From Gymnothorax reevesii (Eukaryota > Chordata > Actinopteri > Anguilliformes > Muraenidae), in NCBI GenBank assembly GCA_029721435.1, contig CM056576.1:68217876-68281875 (forward strand): a DNA stretch of 64,000 bases, written 5' to 3'. Numbering within the stretch: the first letter of the stretch is position 1; each line of letters starts with the position of its first letter. Position numbers and translations under genes: made by a program. The notes under the pieces are model-generated. The model had not been told where the DNA came from. It searched no databases and worked only from the letters and a program-made list of their open reading frames with translations. Below, in pieces: positions 32,481 to 44,008 of this stretch.

Positions 32481-32925
32481 AAGCTGCTTTCACACTGGAC
32501 GCGAAACAAATTTTTCACGCGACAGACTACATTCAAAGTCAATGCAAAGACATGAATACACACGTTATTGGCGTGTTAAGCCGTTTTCACACCGGACAAG
32601 AAACTAATTTTTCGCGCGACAGATTACATTCAAAGTTAATGCAACATTTAAAGTTAATGCAAAGACGTGAATACAAGCGTTATGGGCACGTTAGGCAGCT
32701 TTCACACTGGACGCAAAACAAATTTTTCACGCAACAGATTACATTCAATGTCAATGCAAATCTACGGGGATTCAGCTTACTTTTGCTTACATGTTTGATG
32801 CAATATTCCACCAAACATCGGGAATTTATGGCAATTTGAAAGCCATATCAATAAAATGCCGCTTGGATCATCGCTGTTTAACACTCAGAGCCTCGTTTTA
32901 AAACCGGGAGATGTGCTGATCGTTT
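32481..32925 (+). repeat. Triplicated GCTGCTTTCACACTGGACGC block plus inverted-repeat segment
   Basis: Three diverged copies of a unit begin GCTGCTTTCACACTGGACGC or equivalent at about 32481, 32578 and 32696. Each contains AAATTTTTCACGCGACAGA and CATTCAAAGTCAATGCAAAG. They are followed by a 160 bp segment (32765-32925) found inverted at 36070-36240. Single inverted relatives of the unit lie near 8250-8330 and 36640-36742, typical of a hAT-type MITE end. Confidence 0.6.
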
Positions 32926-33384
32926 CAAACTAATAGATTGCAATCTGTTCCCCTATCCTTCCAATTCGTTCGTGCTTGTCAATCGACTTATCGTGACTTT
33001 CAAGATGGAGGCGACTGGAAACTACCTCAAGGTACTGTTTGCATGAACAGTCTTTTTTAATAAATAAATAAATAAATTTAATAAACTACCTCTGCATTTT
33101 CAAAGTTTTCATTGCCTCGTTTGAAATGTCAGAGCCCTCGGAATTCTACCAATGAAGTATAGAGCTACTTTGAGCCTTGTTAATGATGAAAAAAAGTGTA
33201 ATTTCTTTGTATGGCAATGCTATGCCCAATTCACTGCCATTGTAAGCCTGTAGAGAGCTTCGGCTAAAAAGCCATGTATTTTGAAATGTTGCATGCGTAC
33301 GGTGGTGGGGTATTCGACAAAAGTTAGTACTTGTTATCATGTTTCAATACACCACAAGTCAATTTCACACCGGAATTCTCCTTT

Positions 33385-33625
33385 AACTCAACGTCAGCGT
33401 CCCAAAACAAAGGCTAAGCACAGTAACTGCCGTTACGGCATTCTGTCATGGTTTCTTGTGGGATTTTCGGAGTTACTGTTGACACAGATTTTTTCATAAA
33501 AACAATCAAATTGACTCAAAATATTCATCCACACGATAAAGGAGGTCTTCAACACCCCCAAAATGACAAGAACTAATTTTCGACCAAATGTGATGTTACG
33601 GTGTTTTGCCTTTGCATGGCAGCAT
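33385..33625 (+). repeat. Direct repeat, copy 1 (partner 37365-37628)
   Basis: About 240 bp including GGCATTCTGTCATGGTTTCT, AAATTGACTCAAAATATTCA and TCCACACGATAAAGGAGGTC. The partner is in the same orientation 4 kb away with scattered differences and a poly-T/A insertion. Confidence 0.75.
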
Positions 33626-34094
33626 AGAACGTGCGGTTATGCTGCTGACCTGAACCAGTCCTGCATGTACACCCAACCGCTGTACACGCAGGCATATTGT
33701 TCTCTCTCTCTCGGCCTTCAAACAGCCTTCTTGAATATTTTCACTAAGAGTAGGGTCTGTTTGTGACTAACAATGTCCTTTGGCACAGAAAAATGGTGGC
33801 AACAGTGAGTAATTTAACAACTATCCCGATGCTTGTGCAGTCTCACTCGCCATGTATAGCTGCAACGTGCTGCATCCATGTGATGTCAGAGCATCTCCGC
33901 AAGGATTCCTCTGATTGGTTGAAATATTTTCAATGGCGGCATCTATGACATTGACAATTTTGCTTCAGAACTGACTTTCGGAGATGGATGGCTTAGTTGT
34001 ATGAGCTCTATATGTTGAAACATTCGCATAAATCCTGAGTTTATGACATGATCCATCTTCTAAACTGTATTTTGAAATTTCGTAGTTTATTCCT

Positions 34095-34685
34095 TTAAAA
34101 TACAGCGCCCCTACTAGACCCACTTCCGTCGATTAAATCTGATTGACACTCGCAGGGCACATAAAGTGCATCAAGATTGACTGCCAGATTTAGAAAAAAA
34201 ATAATCAGATAATTTGGGAAATAGTTTTTTGAATTTTCAAGTCCTATCTTTTAACATGGTTAATATTTTCCCTGACCTCGATTTTGACCTTTCAAGGTCA
34301 TCAAAGGTCAAATTTAATATTGCTAAAATATAGGTCATATATGACTACCAATATGTCGATAATACAAATTCATCTCTATCTGCAACCATTTGGCCTTCAC
34401 AGGCCATCTTGCATATTCATAAAGTACAGCGCCCCCACCAGACCCAATTCCGTCGATTCAATCAAAATGGCGCTTGCACTGTACATTGACGGTACCAAGG
34501 TAAGTTGATTGCCTGATTTAGAAAAAAATCTAAAATCAAATAACCGAAAAAAATATGGTTTAATTGTGTGGTATGGCAAATTTACATTTGAAAATTCATC
34601 ATGCCAAAATAAAGATGAAAAATGTTCTGAACGACAGACGCCACACCACGACAATAGCTTATCGGCCCATAGGGCCGGTAAGCTA
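34095..34685 (+). mobile_element. Stem-loop-ended tandem-core element (family F2), longer copy
   Basis: Two core units about 331 bp apart each begin with a TACAGCGCCCC-type phrase plus CCGTCGATT (34098 and 34429) and contain TGATTTAGAAAAAAAT. AAGGTCATCAAAGGTCAAAT lies at about 34295. The right end is the same 31-base hairpin as at 10441-10471 (here 34655-34685), preceded by ACGACAGACGCC. Non-coding; left limit approximate. Confidence 0.65.
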
Positions 34686-35010
34686 ATAAGCTAAAAAAGC
34701 ACAATGGCATGGGTTCTTTGGTAACCCAGACAAGATTTGTGATTTTCCAATAAGTATTCAGCCATGCGAGCTGAACAACAGAGCCAAACGAAGGGGAGTA
34801 AATTGCCCATATTGGTTATGAGCAGAACGGTTCAGATCAGTTTGTGTTGCGGCTTTTGCGTTTCGACTTTTGCACTTGTTTTTTCAATTGATTCCATGAG
34901 GTGGTGTTTGCGTTTTCCATGCACTTGGGCTTCTTGAGTCTTCTAAGTGCTATGAATTTGCAGTTAGTTTGACTAGTCTTGTCCACAGTAGGTTAGAATG
35001 TTTCGCTTAC

Positions 35011-35103
35011 CTGACACGAAGCCAAGGGTGGGGGAGAGGGAGTCAAACTGCTTGTCATGTTTGTCCCTTTCCTCAGGAGTGATGGCCCAGACACTGTGAC
35101 CAC
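35011..35103 (-). CDS. itsn2: Intersectin-2 exon: N-terminal part of EH1
   Basis: This 93 nt exon has the acceptor tgttcctgcag| and the donor |gtaagc. It encodes (G)GHSVWAITPEERDKHDKQ, then FDSLSPTLGFVS(G). W-A-I-T-x-E-E-R-x-K-H-D-x-Q-F opens the first EH domain of intersectins, and K-H-D-K-Q-F-D matches ITSN2. The first codon needs a G from an upstream exon, which in vertebrate ITSN2 is a short initiator exon of about ten residues. I found no convincing candidate for it from 35104 to 64000. Confidence 0.95.
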
Positions 35104-35837
35104 CTGCAGGAACAGAGGGAAACTCATTTACCCATGGGTGCTTGCCCCCTAGTGGCAGTTGCTCTGGCTTCACAATCGCTCTACACAAGTATTTCCCACA
35201 GCTCAAACCAAATTAAATCTGGAGTCTATGCTGATAACTTGATAGATTAAATGACAGTTTCTTAATGTCCTTCTAGTCAGATATTTTATACACCAAATAC
35301 CATTTCCAGAATCACCTAACTGCAACTAGCCCACTTGATGGGGCAGTTTCCGTCTAAGGATTCACAAAATACTCTTTGATCCGTAAATATCCATATTCCA
35401 TCAATGCAACGCTATCCTAAAACTACCAAAATATATGCCAGTACACTGATGAAAATACTGCACACTGAATAGCCAAATAAAATGTTAATATTATTTCATA
35501 TTTTTATAATATTTCATTTAACTTAATGACAGGGAGTTAAGTGCATATCAGCATATCGGGAGAGTGTGCCACCTTTGAATAAGCAAGTGTCGCATTTAAC
35601 GGCTTTGTAAGCAAAAAAAAAAAAAACAAAATTAAAGGCTTAAAATCCATACTCTATTCTTCATATGCAGCTTCAGAAAATGTATAATTTCTGAGAGAGA
35701 ACAACACTGACAAATTTCCATTCTTGCCTTGCGAGTCAGATTGCACTCGTTGAACTAATAACCCCAAGGGTATTTTTTTCCTTCCATGGGCTTGACACTG
35801 GATATCATTGACACAAGATGGGGCAGTGTAATTGATG
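35104..35837. other. itsn2 intron (presumed), nothing recognised
   Basis: No gene or repeat recognised. Confidence 0.45.
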
Positions 35838-36045
35838 GAGCTCTCAAGAATTATTGGCACCCTAAGTGAATATACTCAAAATATTCAGTGAAAAAATGTC
35901 TTTGCTGTTTATCCTCTTGGTCTTTCACTCAAAATATGAAAAATCTTCCCTTTCCTTTTAAGTCAAATCATTAAAAGGAAAAAAATGTCAACATAAAAAA
36001 AAAATTTCTCCAAAATGTGCGCTGCAATTATTGGCATCTATAGAC
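35838..36045. mobile_element. Tc1-like MITE, about 208 bp
   Basis: CTCTCAAGAATTATTGGCAC near 35841 faces GCTGCAATTATTGGCATCTA near 36026 in inverted sense around ATTATTGGC. The interior is AT-rich and non-coding. It is probably a non-autonomous derivative of a Tc1 family related to the 26762 element. Confidence 0.5.
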
Positions 36046-36069
36046 AAATCCCAAGTTGCAGAATTTGAA

Positions 36070-36240
36070 ACGATCTCCGCATCTTCCGGTATTAAACCGA
36101 GGCTCTGAGTGTTAAACAGCGATGATCCAAGCAGCATTTGATTGATATGGCTTTCAAATTGCCATAAATTCACGATGTTTGGTGGAATATTGCATCAAAC
36201 ATGTCAGCAAAAGTAAGCTGAATCCCCGCAGATTGCCAAC
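36070..36240 (-). repeat. Inverted partner of 32765-32925
   Basis: Shares ACCGAGGCTCTGAGTGTTAA, ACAGCGATGATCCAAGC and GTGGAATATTGCATCAAACA in reverse complement with the block at 32765-32925. Confidence 0.75.
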
Positions 36241-36639
36241 GTGTCATTCGAAGTGAAATTATGAGTTTCAAAACGATTATTTTGAGGGAGAATTGATGCA
36301 TGATTTTGGCTTGTGTGTCATCCCAGATAGAGGCGTGGCTATTTTTGACCCACTTCCAGCTTTAGACGCGTCCCAGTTAGACGAGTACTGTTACAAGTAC
36401 CATTGATTGTGTATCGTGACATTTGTTTTGAATGATTAAGAATGAATTAGATACATTTAATTGTTGCCATAGCCTACAGAGCTGTGGTGACATAACATCA
36501 TATCTTCATGATAGAGAATTGCTCCAGTTTGGTGTGGGGCACCAGAGACTGAATGCCAGCAGATAAGTTACATTGCGTCATACAGTAGCCTATGAATAAA
36601 TACAGGAAATAATTTTTGATTGAAAGTCTATGCAAAGAC

Positions 36640-36742
36640 GCCAATACATGCGTTGCGCCTGTATTCACGTCCTTGCATTGACTTTGAATGTAATCAGTCG
36701 TGTTAAAAATTTGTTTCGCTTCCAGTGTGAAAGCAGCTTAAC
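36640..36742 (-). repeat. hAT-MITE-like end, inverted relative of 32481 units
   Basis: Contains CCTTGCATTGACTTTGAATG and CCAGTGTGAAAGCAGCTTAA, the complement of the 32481 units and close to 8260-8325. Confidence 0.6.
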
Positions 36743-36824
36743 TCAGACACTATCAACCAAAGAAAGGGTTTTACAGGCAGAATGCCTGTTCGATTTGCTT
36801 TGCGACAAATTATGAATGTTAAGT

Positions 36825-37150
36825 AGGACTAGCTTGCAGACTTGTTGATCATAAAGAAGTGTTCTGCTTGCCTGCATCCTAGGAACTACTCTAACAGTGG
36901 ATTATTGTGGAAACATTGCTAATGATGTGCCTGACATAGCAGACGTGCATCTGCCGAAGTCATCTCCAACATTACACAATGGACCAAAAAAGTAGCAGGA
37001 ATGTTTTTTAATGGTTTGTTTTGCAACCAACAGTGGACACTGGGTAGCCTAACTTGCGGACTCATTGATTAACAAGAATTTGTCTGCTCGCCTGTGGCAT
37101 GAAAGGAATATTTAGTCTAATTTGTGGATTATCGTGGAAACACTGCAGAT
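36825..37150 (+). repeat. Diverged tandem duplication, about 215 bp period
   Basis: The phrase ...GCTTGCAGACTTGTTGATCA... through GTGGATTATTGTGGAAACAT (36838-36918) recurs as CTTGCGGACTCATTGATTAA through GTGGATTATCGTGGAAACAC (about 37055-37143). Confidence 0.6.
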
Positions 37151-37364
37151 GACATGGCTGGCATGGATTTTATCAGTTTACAAGAAAAGGTAGGATGTGC
37201 ATTTAATAGTTTATGGGCATGATGACAGGCAGGGTAGCTGACAGGGGGGTATGTGAGTGAGACATAGACGAGCCTGCACCAACAATCACTGACCGTAACT
37301 TCAGGGCAGTACGGTAACAAAACTTTGATGCGCGGCTAAACAAAGCCAGGGTACCTTAACTAAA

Positions 37365-37628
37365 CCTCAGCGTCCCGAAAGAAAGGCTAAGCACAATAAC
37401 TGCACTTAACGGCATTCTGTCATGGTTTCTGATGGGATTTTTGGCAGTACTGTTGTTTTTGTTTTTTTTTTTTTCAAAAAAACATAACAAAACAAAACAA
37501 AAAAAAAGCAATCAAATTGACTCAAAATATTCATCCACATGATAAAGGAGGTCTTGAACACCCCCAAAGTGACAATAACTCATTTTCGACCAAATGTTAC
37601 AGTGTTTTGCCTTTGCACGGCAGAGCTG
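37365..37628 (+). repeat. Direct repeat, copy 2 (partner 33385-33625)
   Basis: Same phrases as copy 1 with an additional low-complexity T/A insertion at 37450-37508. No coding sequence. Confidence 0.75.
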
Positions 37629-37789
37629 CTGACTGACAGGACTGTCTCCATATCACAAGTGGATTTTTAAATAAAAAACAGTTCCTGCACGCCTAACTGG
37701 CTATAAGCCCAAGCTATTGTCAACCAGCTACAGAAAATATTGATATCAAGCCCAGGAGAGGCCAGAAAAACCCATCAAACAAACAGACA

Positions 37790-38376
37790 GGCAACGAGGA
37801 GGAGGTGATGCTTCTTTTGTGCAACACGTTCGTTCGACCACACCTGGAGTATTGTGTACAGTTCTGGGGACCATACTTTAAGAAAGATATGGAGGCTCTA
37901 GAGAAAGTTCAGAGAAGAGCCACCAAGCTTATTCCAGGTATAAAAGATGAAAGCTATGAGAGGAGGCTAAAGATCCTTAATCTTTTTAGTCTTTGGAAAA
38001 GAAGACTCAGGGGTGATTTGATGGAGGTCTTTAAATATGTTAAAGGGATTAACAAAGTGAATCATGTAGGATTCCTTCGACCAAGTGTTGTGAGTAGAAC
38101 TCGGGGTCACAGATGGAAGTTGACCAAAGGTAAATTTAGCACTGATATTCGGAAATATTTCTTCACCCAAAGAGTAATTTCAATGTGGAATAGGTTATCT
38201 GACCATATTGTTGAGGCAGAGACCTTGGGGGTTTTCAGGCTTGACCTAAAGCTAGGTACCATTGAGTCATTTAGTATCTGAAGGGATATATTCACAATAG
38301 TATAAAGAAACTGGCGAGCTTAGTTGGGCTGAAAGGCCTGTTCTTGCCATTAATGTTATGTTATGTTATGTTATGA
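37790..38376 (+). mobile_element. CR1-like LINE 3' end (C-terminal reverse transcriptase region)
   Basis: An ORF from 37805 to 38281 (158 codons) encodes FVRPHLEYCVQFWGPYFKKD, then LEKVQRRATKLIPG, then LNLFSLWKRRLRGDLMEVF, then RGHRWKLTKGKFSTDIRKYF and ISMWNRLS. These are the conserved motifs after the reverse transcriptase core in CR1-clade non-LTR elements. The frame is open to its natural stop. The 3' end is a GTTAT repeat (38353-38376), the short tandem tail typical of the clade. It is 5' truncated, as usual for LINE insertions, with no promoter or endonuclease. Confidence 0.85.
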
Positions 38377-38639
38377 GTGTGATGTGTAGCCAATTGTGTG
38401 TAGGAATGTGCGTGCATGATAGCATGTGTAAACTGCTGAATTTTCAAGCGGTGAAATTTCGATAAAAACACGACCAACTGACAGTGACGTTTAAAAATAA
38501 CACCACTCATATAAAATGGGGATTGCACTTCAATATCAACTCAAAATGCGATTGATTTCGTAAACTATTTCGCCAACAAGTAGATCAGAGGGATCTAATA
38601 GCTGCGACCTGGCCTAGCATCCGTCACGTGGCCTAGGGT

Positions 38640-39258
38640 CCATGACTGGTGGTTTCTTGTACAAGTGTGACCTCGAAATTGGCAAATGACCTTGAAAATC
38701 AATAGGGAACCCTTCCCCTGTACCAAGAAGCTTGTTGTAAGATTTAATAGCCATCCATCAAGTTAAACTTGAGTACCAAAACTGTGTAATCGGGCCAAAA
38801 TCAACACTTTTTTGACCGATGTGACCTTGGGATTCGACAGATGACAATCAATAGGGAACCCCTCCTCTATACCAAGAAGCTTGTTCTAAGATTTCATAGG
38901 CATTCATTGAATTAAACTTGAGTTACAGTGCGAAAACCGTCATATCGGGCAAAATTGACACTTTTTTTTACCTGTGTGACCTTGGGATTTGACGGATGAC
39001 CTTGAAAAACAATAGGGAACACCTCCTCTATGCCTAGAAGCTATTTCCAAAATTTCATAGCGATCCATGAATTCTAACTGGAGTTACAGCGCGAAAACCT
39101 GCAAACAAGGTCATGACCACATCACTTTGGTGAAGGACAATAACTCCTGAAAATTTCATGATGATACGACGACAGGAACATGGTGAAAAAGGTGTCACAG
39201 ACGGACGGACAGACGGACGGACAGACATAAGCGTTCATAGAGCTGCTTGGTCACAGCT
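38640..39258 (+). mobile_element. Tandem-core element, about 160 bp units, AGCTG stem-loop end (family F5)
   Basis: Three units carry TGTGACCT(C/T)G, AATAGGGAAC and CCAAGAAGCTTGTT-type phrases, with AATAGGGAAC at about 38701, 38852 and 39010. A GACGGACGGACAGACGGACG tract follows (39199-39225), then a hairpin AGCTG (39241-39245) / CAGCT (39254-39258) followed by A's. Non-coding. Confidence 0.65.
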
Positions 39259-39924
39259 AAAAAACATAGTTTATCTGCCAAAATGCAGAGCGATTTTTCC
39301 AGTCAAAACAATGAACACTCAGTTACTTCTGCCGAAGGTCAACACTCAAAACCTTGTTTTGAAACCGGATACGCGCAAAAGCGGCTAACTTAGGATTTGT
39401 TAATTTTAGGAAACCAATTAAAGTATATTTCCATTCAAATTTTAAATTTTCAACTTCACTCGTTTGATAAGGAAATCTTAAGTGGGCAACCATGCAGAGG
39501 GTATGACAATACAATATTGTAAGTATGAAATCTTTTTGACCGGGATGGCAACGTTAGTCATTGTGGATGCCCACTGTGTGATTCTATTTTCGCATGAAAG
39601 TATTTACTATTCTATGAGAATAGAATAGAATCCAAATGGAAACTTACATGTTTTGCAAGTTAGAATGAATGAATAATTTAAAACACCGGGATGTATAGAC
39701 TACGGACCAGAGCCGGGCTTGTGAACCCTTCATGCAATAAAATAACGTTAAAAAATCTGTTTTCAATACATGCTCCCATTTTTTTCAGAAGGTAATTCTG
39801 ATTAATGTTGTTTATTTCCCCACACATTATCCTGTTCAAAACCAATCATCAGATCATCAGAAAATCATAAAGAAGGCTAAAAACAAATTAGACAATAAGT
39901 TATAAGACAGTTTTTGATATATTA
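39259..39924. other. Unassigned non-coding DNA
   Basis: No gene recognised. A palindromic TATTCTATGAGAATAGAATA lies at about 39608. Confidence 0.4.
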
Positions 39925-40060
39925 CATTACAGGTTCTTAGCAGACGCTTTTATCCAGAGCGACGTACAAAAGTGCACAAGATCAGTACAAAAGTGCAGAG
40001 CTCCTAGGAGACAAGTACAAGTGCTAACAGTAAGTGACAGAACACTTTCCATTGTTACAG
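39925..40060 (+). repeat. Fish dispersed repeat with GCAGACGCTTTTATCC core
   Basis: ATTACATTACAGGTTCTTAG-CAGACGCTTTTATCC-AGAGCGAC is a phrase that occurs in very many copies in teleost genomes (from memory). Element type not assigned. Downstream to 40280 runs a purine-rich region of AAGTGCAACAAAA-like units. Confidence 0.6.
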
Positions 40061-40280
40061 ATCTAAACCAATAACAAAAGGGCAAGGGTAAGTGAACAAA
40101 ATGGCAACAAGGTCAAGTGCAACAGAGGCAAAGTCAAGCGCAAAAAGGGCACTAAAATAAAATAAGTGCAACAAAAGGGTAAAAGGTCAAGTGTAACAAA
40201 GGGGCAGGAAAATGAAGTAAACCAACAACAAAATGGGGTGCAACAAAATGAAGGGCAACCAAATCAAGCGGTAACAAAAT

Positions 40281-40652
40281 CAGGAGATGAAAGCAAGGTC
40301 AAAATTCGAAATTCGAAAAGGAAAAAGCCCTATGATATGTGATGCATCTTGCCACGTACTGACTACACAGTAAATTTCAGCTGAATATGTTCATAAATAG
40401 CTTTCAGATGGCGTATTATGTGAATTTCAATATGGCCGCCATGGGGGCCATGTTTGAAATCGGATCGGAACGCCTTGAACAAAGTTTGGTGTCCTCATGG
40501 GTAGGAAGGTACCTGTCAAGCTTCAGCTTCATAGGCCCAGTGGTTTCGGAGGAGAAGATGTTTACGGACGACGAAAGACGACAACGTTGATGAACGACGG
40601 ACAAACAGGCCATGACATAAGCTCATCTGACTTCGTCGTCAACACTGATTTT
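40281..40652 (+). mobile_element. Family F1 fragment (right part, terminal arm lost)
   Basis: Matches 13900-14255: GAAAGCAAGGTCAAAATTC, the GGCGTATTATGTG...CAATATGGCCGCCATG region, CGCCTTGAACAAAG and AAGCTCATCTGACTTCGTCG. It stops inside the hairpin loop, so the terminal arm and left end are missing. Confidence 0.75.
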
Positions 40653-40679
40653 CTAAAGTCCTAACTGCTGAATTTCTCA

Positions 40680-40892
40680 AAAACTGGGAATGAAGAATTT
40701 TCCCATTTTCACAGTGAATATGCAGAATATCATAAGGAAGGCTCACACCAAATTAGGAAAATCGTTATCAGACGGTTTTTGAGAAATTCAGATTTGAAGT
40801 GAGAAGTTGATGCCAGACAGACAGACACAGACACCAGATGACTCGGCATAAGAAAAGCTCCGCTGACTGTGACCGTCGTCACAATGGAGCTA
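40680..40892 (+). mobile_element. Stem-loop-ended repeat (family F3)
   Basis: After GACAGACAGACACAGACACC it ends in nested stems: AGCTCC (40856-40861) with GGAGCT (40886-40891), and inside them GTGAC-CGTC-GTCAC (40869-40882), then a poly-A run. The core repeats AAAAT-type phrases without clear tandem units. Non-coding. Confidence 0.55.
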
Positions 40893-41624
40893 AAAAAAAA
40901 CTGACAACTTCAAAAAAAAATTTTTTTTTGTAGCCCAATGTTAATATAACCAACTGGAAGAAGATAAGTGCTAAATTGAGTATGGGTTCATCGCATTCAA
41001 GTCACATTTTACTGTATAAGCCAAAATGAGGTCGCATCCAGGTGTGTAGACATGAATTGTGGCAGTATCCTGGGATAACTTTAATCCATTCCACACCCTG
41101 AATAACACAGCAGCCAGCATGCCTAAGTCTGTTCATGTCGTAATACATGTAATAATCACTTGACCACAAATGGGGATTGTTTTATGCTTTTCACCTCTAG
41201 TAGCATGCAAACCACATTACAGCTGCAGGAAAGCCAACACTGACAGTGGTCAAGATACCTGTACAGTGTTCACTCACCACGCAATTTAAACAGGGTCGTC
41301 CCTATCTGTTCAAAAATATTTAATGGATTTCAGTCCATGTTTGAATTTTAATTGCACGGTTTAGAAACTTGATTTTTAATGCATTTTGCAGCCCGTTTAA
41401 ATTTTATTGCTACCCAAATTGGAAATTGCTTGTAACCTTCAACAACAACCCTGATGAGAGGAAAACCTGGCGAGAACAGTATAGCATTGGTAGTCACTGA
41501 CAAGATGATATATACCTACTAGTCTCTGGCTGTCAGTACACTTACTCGGTAACTGTGTACACACACTGACTGAATCAAAGTTGTCACAGGTTTATAACTA
41601 AAATTTAAGAAATAAAATGTGTTC
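40893..41624. other. Unassigned non-coding DNA
   Basis: No gene or repeat recognised. Confidence 0.4.
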
Positions 41625-42025
41625 GTGAAACACTGATGCCTCCGTACATAACATGCACATGCTAACCATTAAAGGCCTATCATGAGTCAATCAAAGGTTA
41701 AAGGTGAAGGTCACAAGGTAAACATTCATGACCTCATCAGAAAGGCCTTATCCTAAGGAATACATATGCCAGGTATCAAATGCCTATTACTAGCTAATGA
41801 AAAGTTATGGCCCATGTTAAAGTTTTTGTCACCAAACGTCATGCTCCAAGGTCAAGATCAGAAGGTCAAAGGTCATGACCCCATCTGAAATGCCTTCTCA
41901 CAAGCAATGCATGTGCAGAGTATCAAAGTCCTATCATGAGCCGATCAAAAGTTATAGCCATCGTAAAGTGCGGACAGACAGACAGACGGACGGACAGGTG
42001 AAAAACTATATGCCCCAGACATAAA
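41625..42025 (+). repeat. AGGTCA-rich tandem-core repeat (family E), copy 1
   Basis: Begins GTGAAACACTGATGCCTCCG and contains ATCAAAGGTTAAAGGTGAAG-GTCACAAGGT, then CAAGGTCAAGATCAGAAGGT-CAAAGGTCATGACC, then GACAGACGGACGGACAGGTG. It is nearly identical, in the same orientation, to 61018-61402. Core units of about 110-125 bp share TATCAAA...CCTAT...TGA...AAAGTTAT. Confidence 0.75.
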
Positions 42026-44008
42026 AAATGTGTGGCTAAAGGGTTTTCTCAGGATGATTGTGTGAGAAGAAAAGGTTTTGGCCAGCACGCATCCTGCATA
42101 TATTGATTAAATTCATGCTAAATTCCAGCAGAACATCATTAATTCATTTTAAATTTCATGCGTCAAAAGTTGATTTGTGTTAAAATTATGAATATTTTAT
42201 GATTTGACAGTGTGCCATTTTGAGGGGCCTGAGAGTTTGGGAGGCCATTTGGAGAGCAGACTTAATTGGCTCATAGAGAGTAGATAGCATTGTATTTCAT
42301 GTTCAGATCAGGCACACTTGTGGTCAAGGAGTTTCTGATCCCAAAAACTCCCAGCCATTTTTCAATTCTCAGTATTTTTTTTCCAATATCAGTGCAAATT
42401 TTCATTAAGATTGTTAATGTTTGCAGCCCTTTTTCTCTGCCAAAATCATGAAACAAGTGTCTTGTCTCAGTTTAGCCAGATTCCCCCTCTGTATAAAGCT
42501 CAAATCTTGAATTATAAAGTGTTAAATCAGGTAACGCATAAATAGCCAGATTTGGCTTCTGCCCAAAGGGGTGGAATGAATCTTGCATAAATGACATTTT
42601 CAAAAGTTTAGTGACTTTTGTCAGTAAGATACAGAAATGTTGACACTTTTTAAGATGATTTTTATATCAGAATGTGCCTTCCAAAGTTAAGATGACCAAT
42701 TAGCTGCTGTTTAGTGGCCTCTGGTATGCAAAACACTGCTATCCATGTTTTGTTAAACATTTCAAAATAAATAAAAAGCCATTTAAAATTTTGCTTTTCT
42801 TGTTCCCCGCCGTATTGAAAATGTACCAAACCGTAACTTCAAAACCTGAGTACGTGGCATTTGTTTACAGTTACACCCGTACTGCTTTGTTCGTTTCCAT
42901 CTGCAATATTTCTTAATCAAGCAAGCACTAGGTGGCATTCATCTGCATTAATTAGACCAGATCTATATAAGAAACTGACTATTTCTCTATTTTACATTCT
43001 CTAAATTCTAAAACTTAACACAAAACTCTATCAAGTTGCCAAAATAGCCAAAATATGGATATTACTGTAAATCCTGCTGCTCATGTGGAAACACAATTGG
43101 GGAGTCGGCTCTGCCAGGGAAATGGCAGCGTGCTTGTGTACAGCTGGGAGAAACTTCCGTCCCTACACAGCAAAAGGAGGCCTGGAACTGGAGTAGCTGG
43201 GGGTGATCCCAGAAGAACAACACTAACAGCGTTGGGTTACATGTAAGCTGAAGAGGAGAGGTAAACAAGCGGATGTTCATCAGCAGATGCGTTAAAGGCC
43301 CAACGAGCCCTCATTACTATCATTTTTGTTCATAAGTTCTGGCATCTTAAGGAACAATACGGAGAAGAATCCCTTGAATATACAGAACTGCAGCAAATAC
43401 AGAGAGTACAGTCTCATGACATGCATAATTGAGACAGCAAAGTGATGTCCCCAATTATTTGATTTAAGTGGGGGGGTGTTTACTATCATTCAAGGGACCA
43501 GAGATAATCAGTCAGGGAAAAAGACAAGAACTTTGTATTCTTATGAATAAACAATGGTGTATCAATTATGCAATCAACGACCAAGTATATGATCTTGACT
43601 TAGGACAACTACTGCCCCATCACAAACGAAAAAAAAAAAATATATATATTGTTTCTTCATACTCACACACAAGATGGAGGTGCTAGTAAGTTCATTCCTC
43701 ATGAAATGTAGGACAAGATGGGAGAATCAACAAGCCTTAAAACCCCTATATTCCACCCCTCAAAGAAGCTTCAATTTTCAATTTGACCTCAGAGCCAGGG
43801 ACTGCCATTCTCTGAGAAGCTTGCCAGCTATAGCAGTTACTTGTGGCAATGAACCTGAATATGCCTCAAGTGAATTATTTAACAGAGTAATTTCAAACTC
43901 AATAATGGCAAATAAATAAATAAACAAACAAACATTACTAAGCAGAATACTGTCAGTACAACTGTTACTTATAAAAGAAGACTGCTTACATGACAACAAT
44001 GTACTCAG
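42026..44008. other. Unassigned non-coding DNA
   Basis: About 2 kb without recognisable gene or repeat; small ORFs lack domains. A short AT microsatellite lies at 43638-43649. Confidence 0.4.

Noticed and set aside
42026..44008. Possible genes in a 2 kb stretch with several small ORFs
   Set aside because: None has a recognisable motif, splice context or conserved neighbour; left as unassigned.
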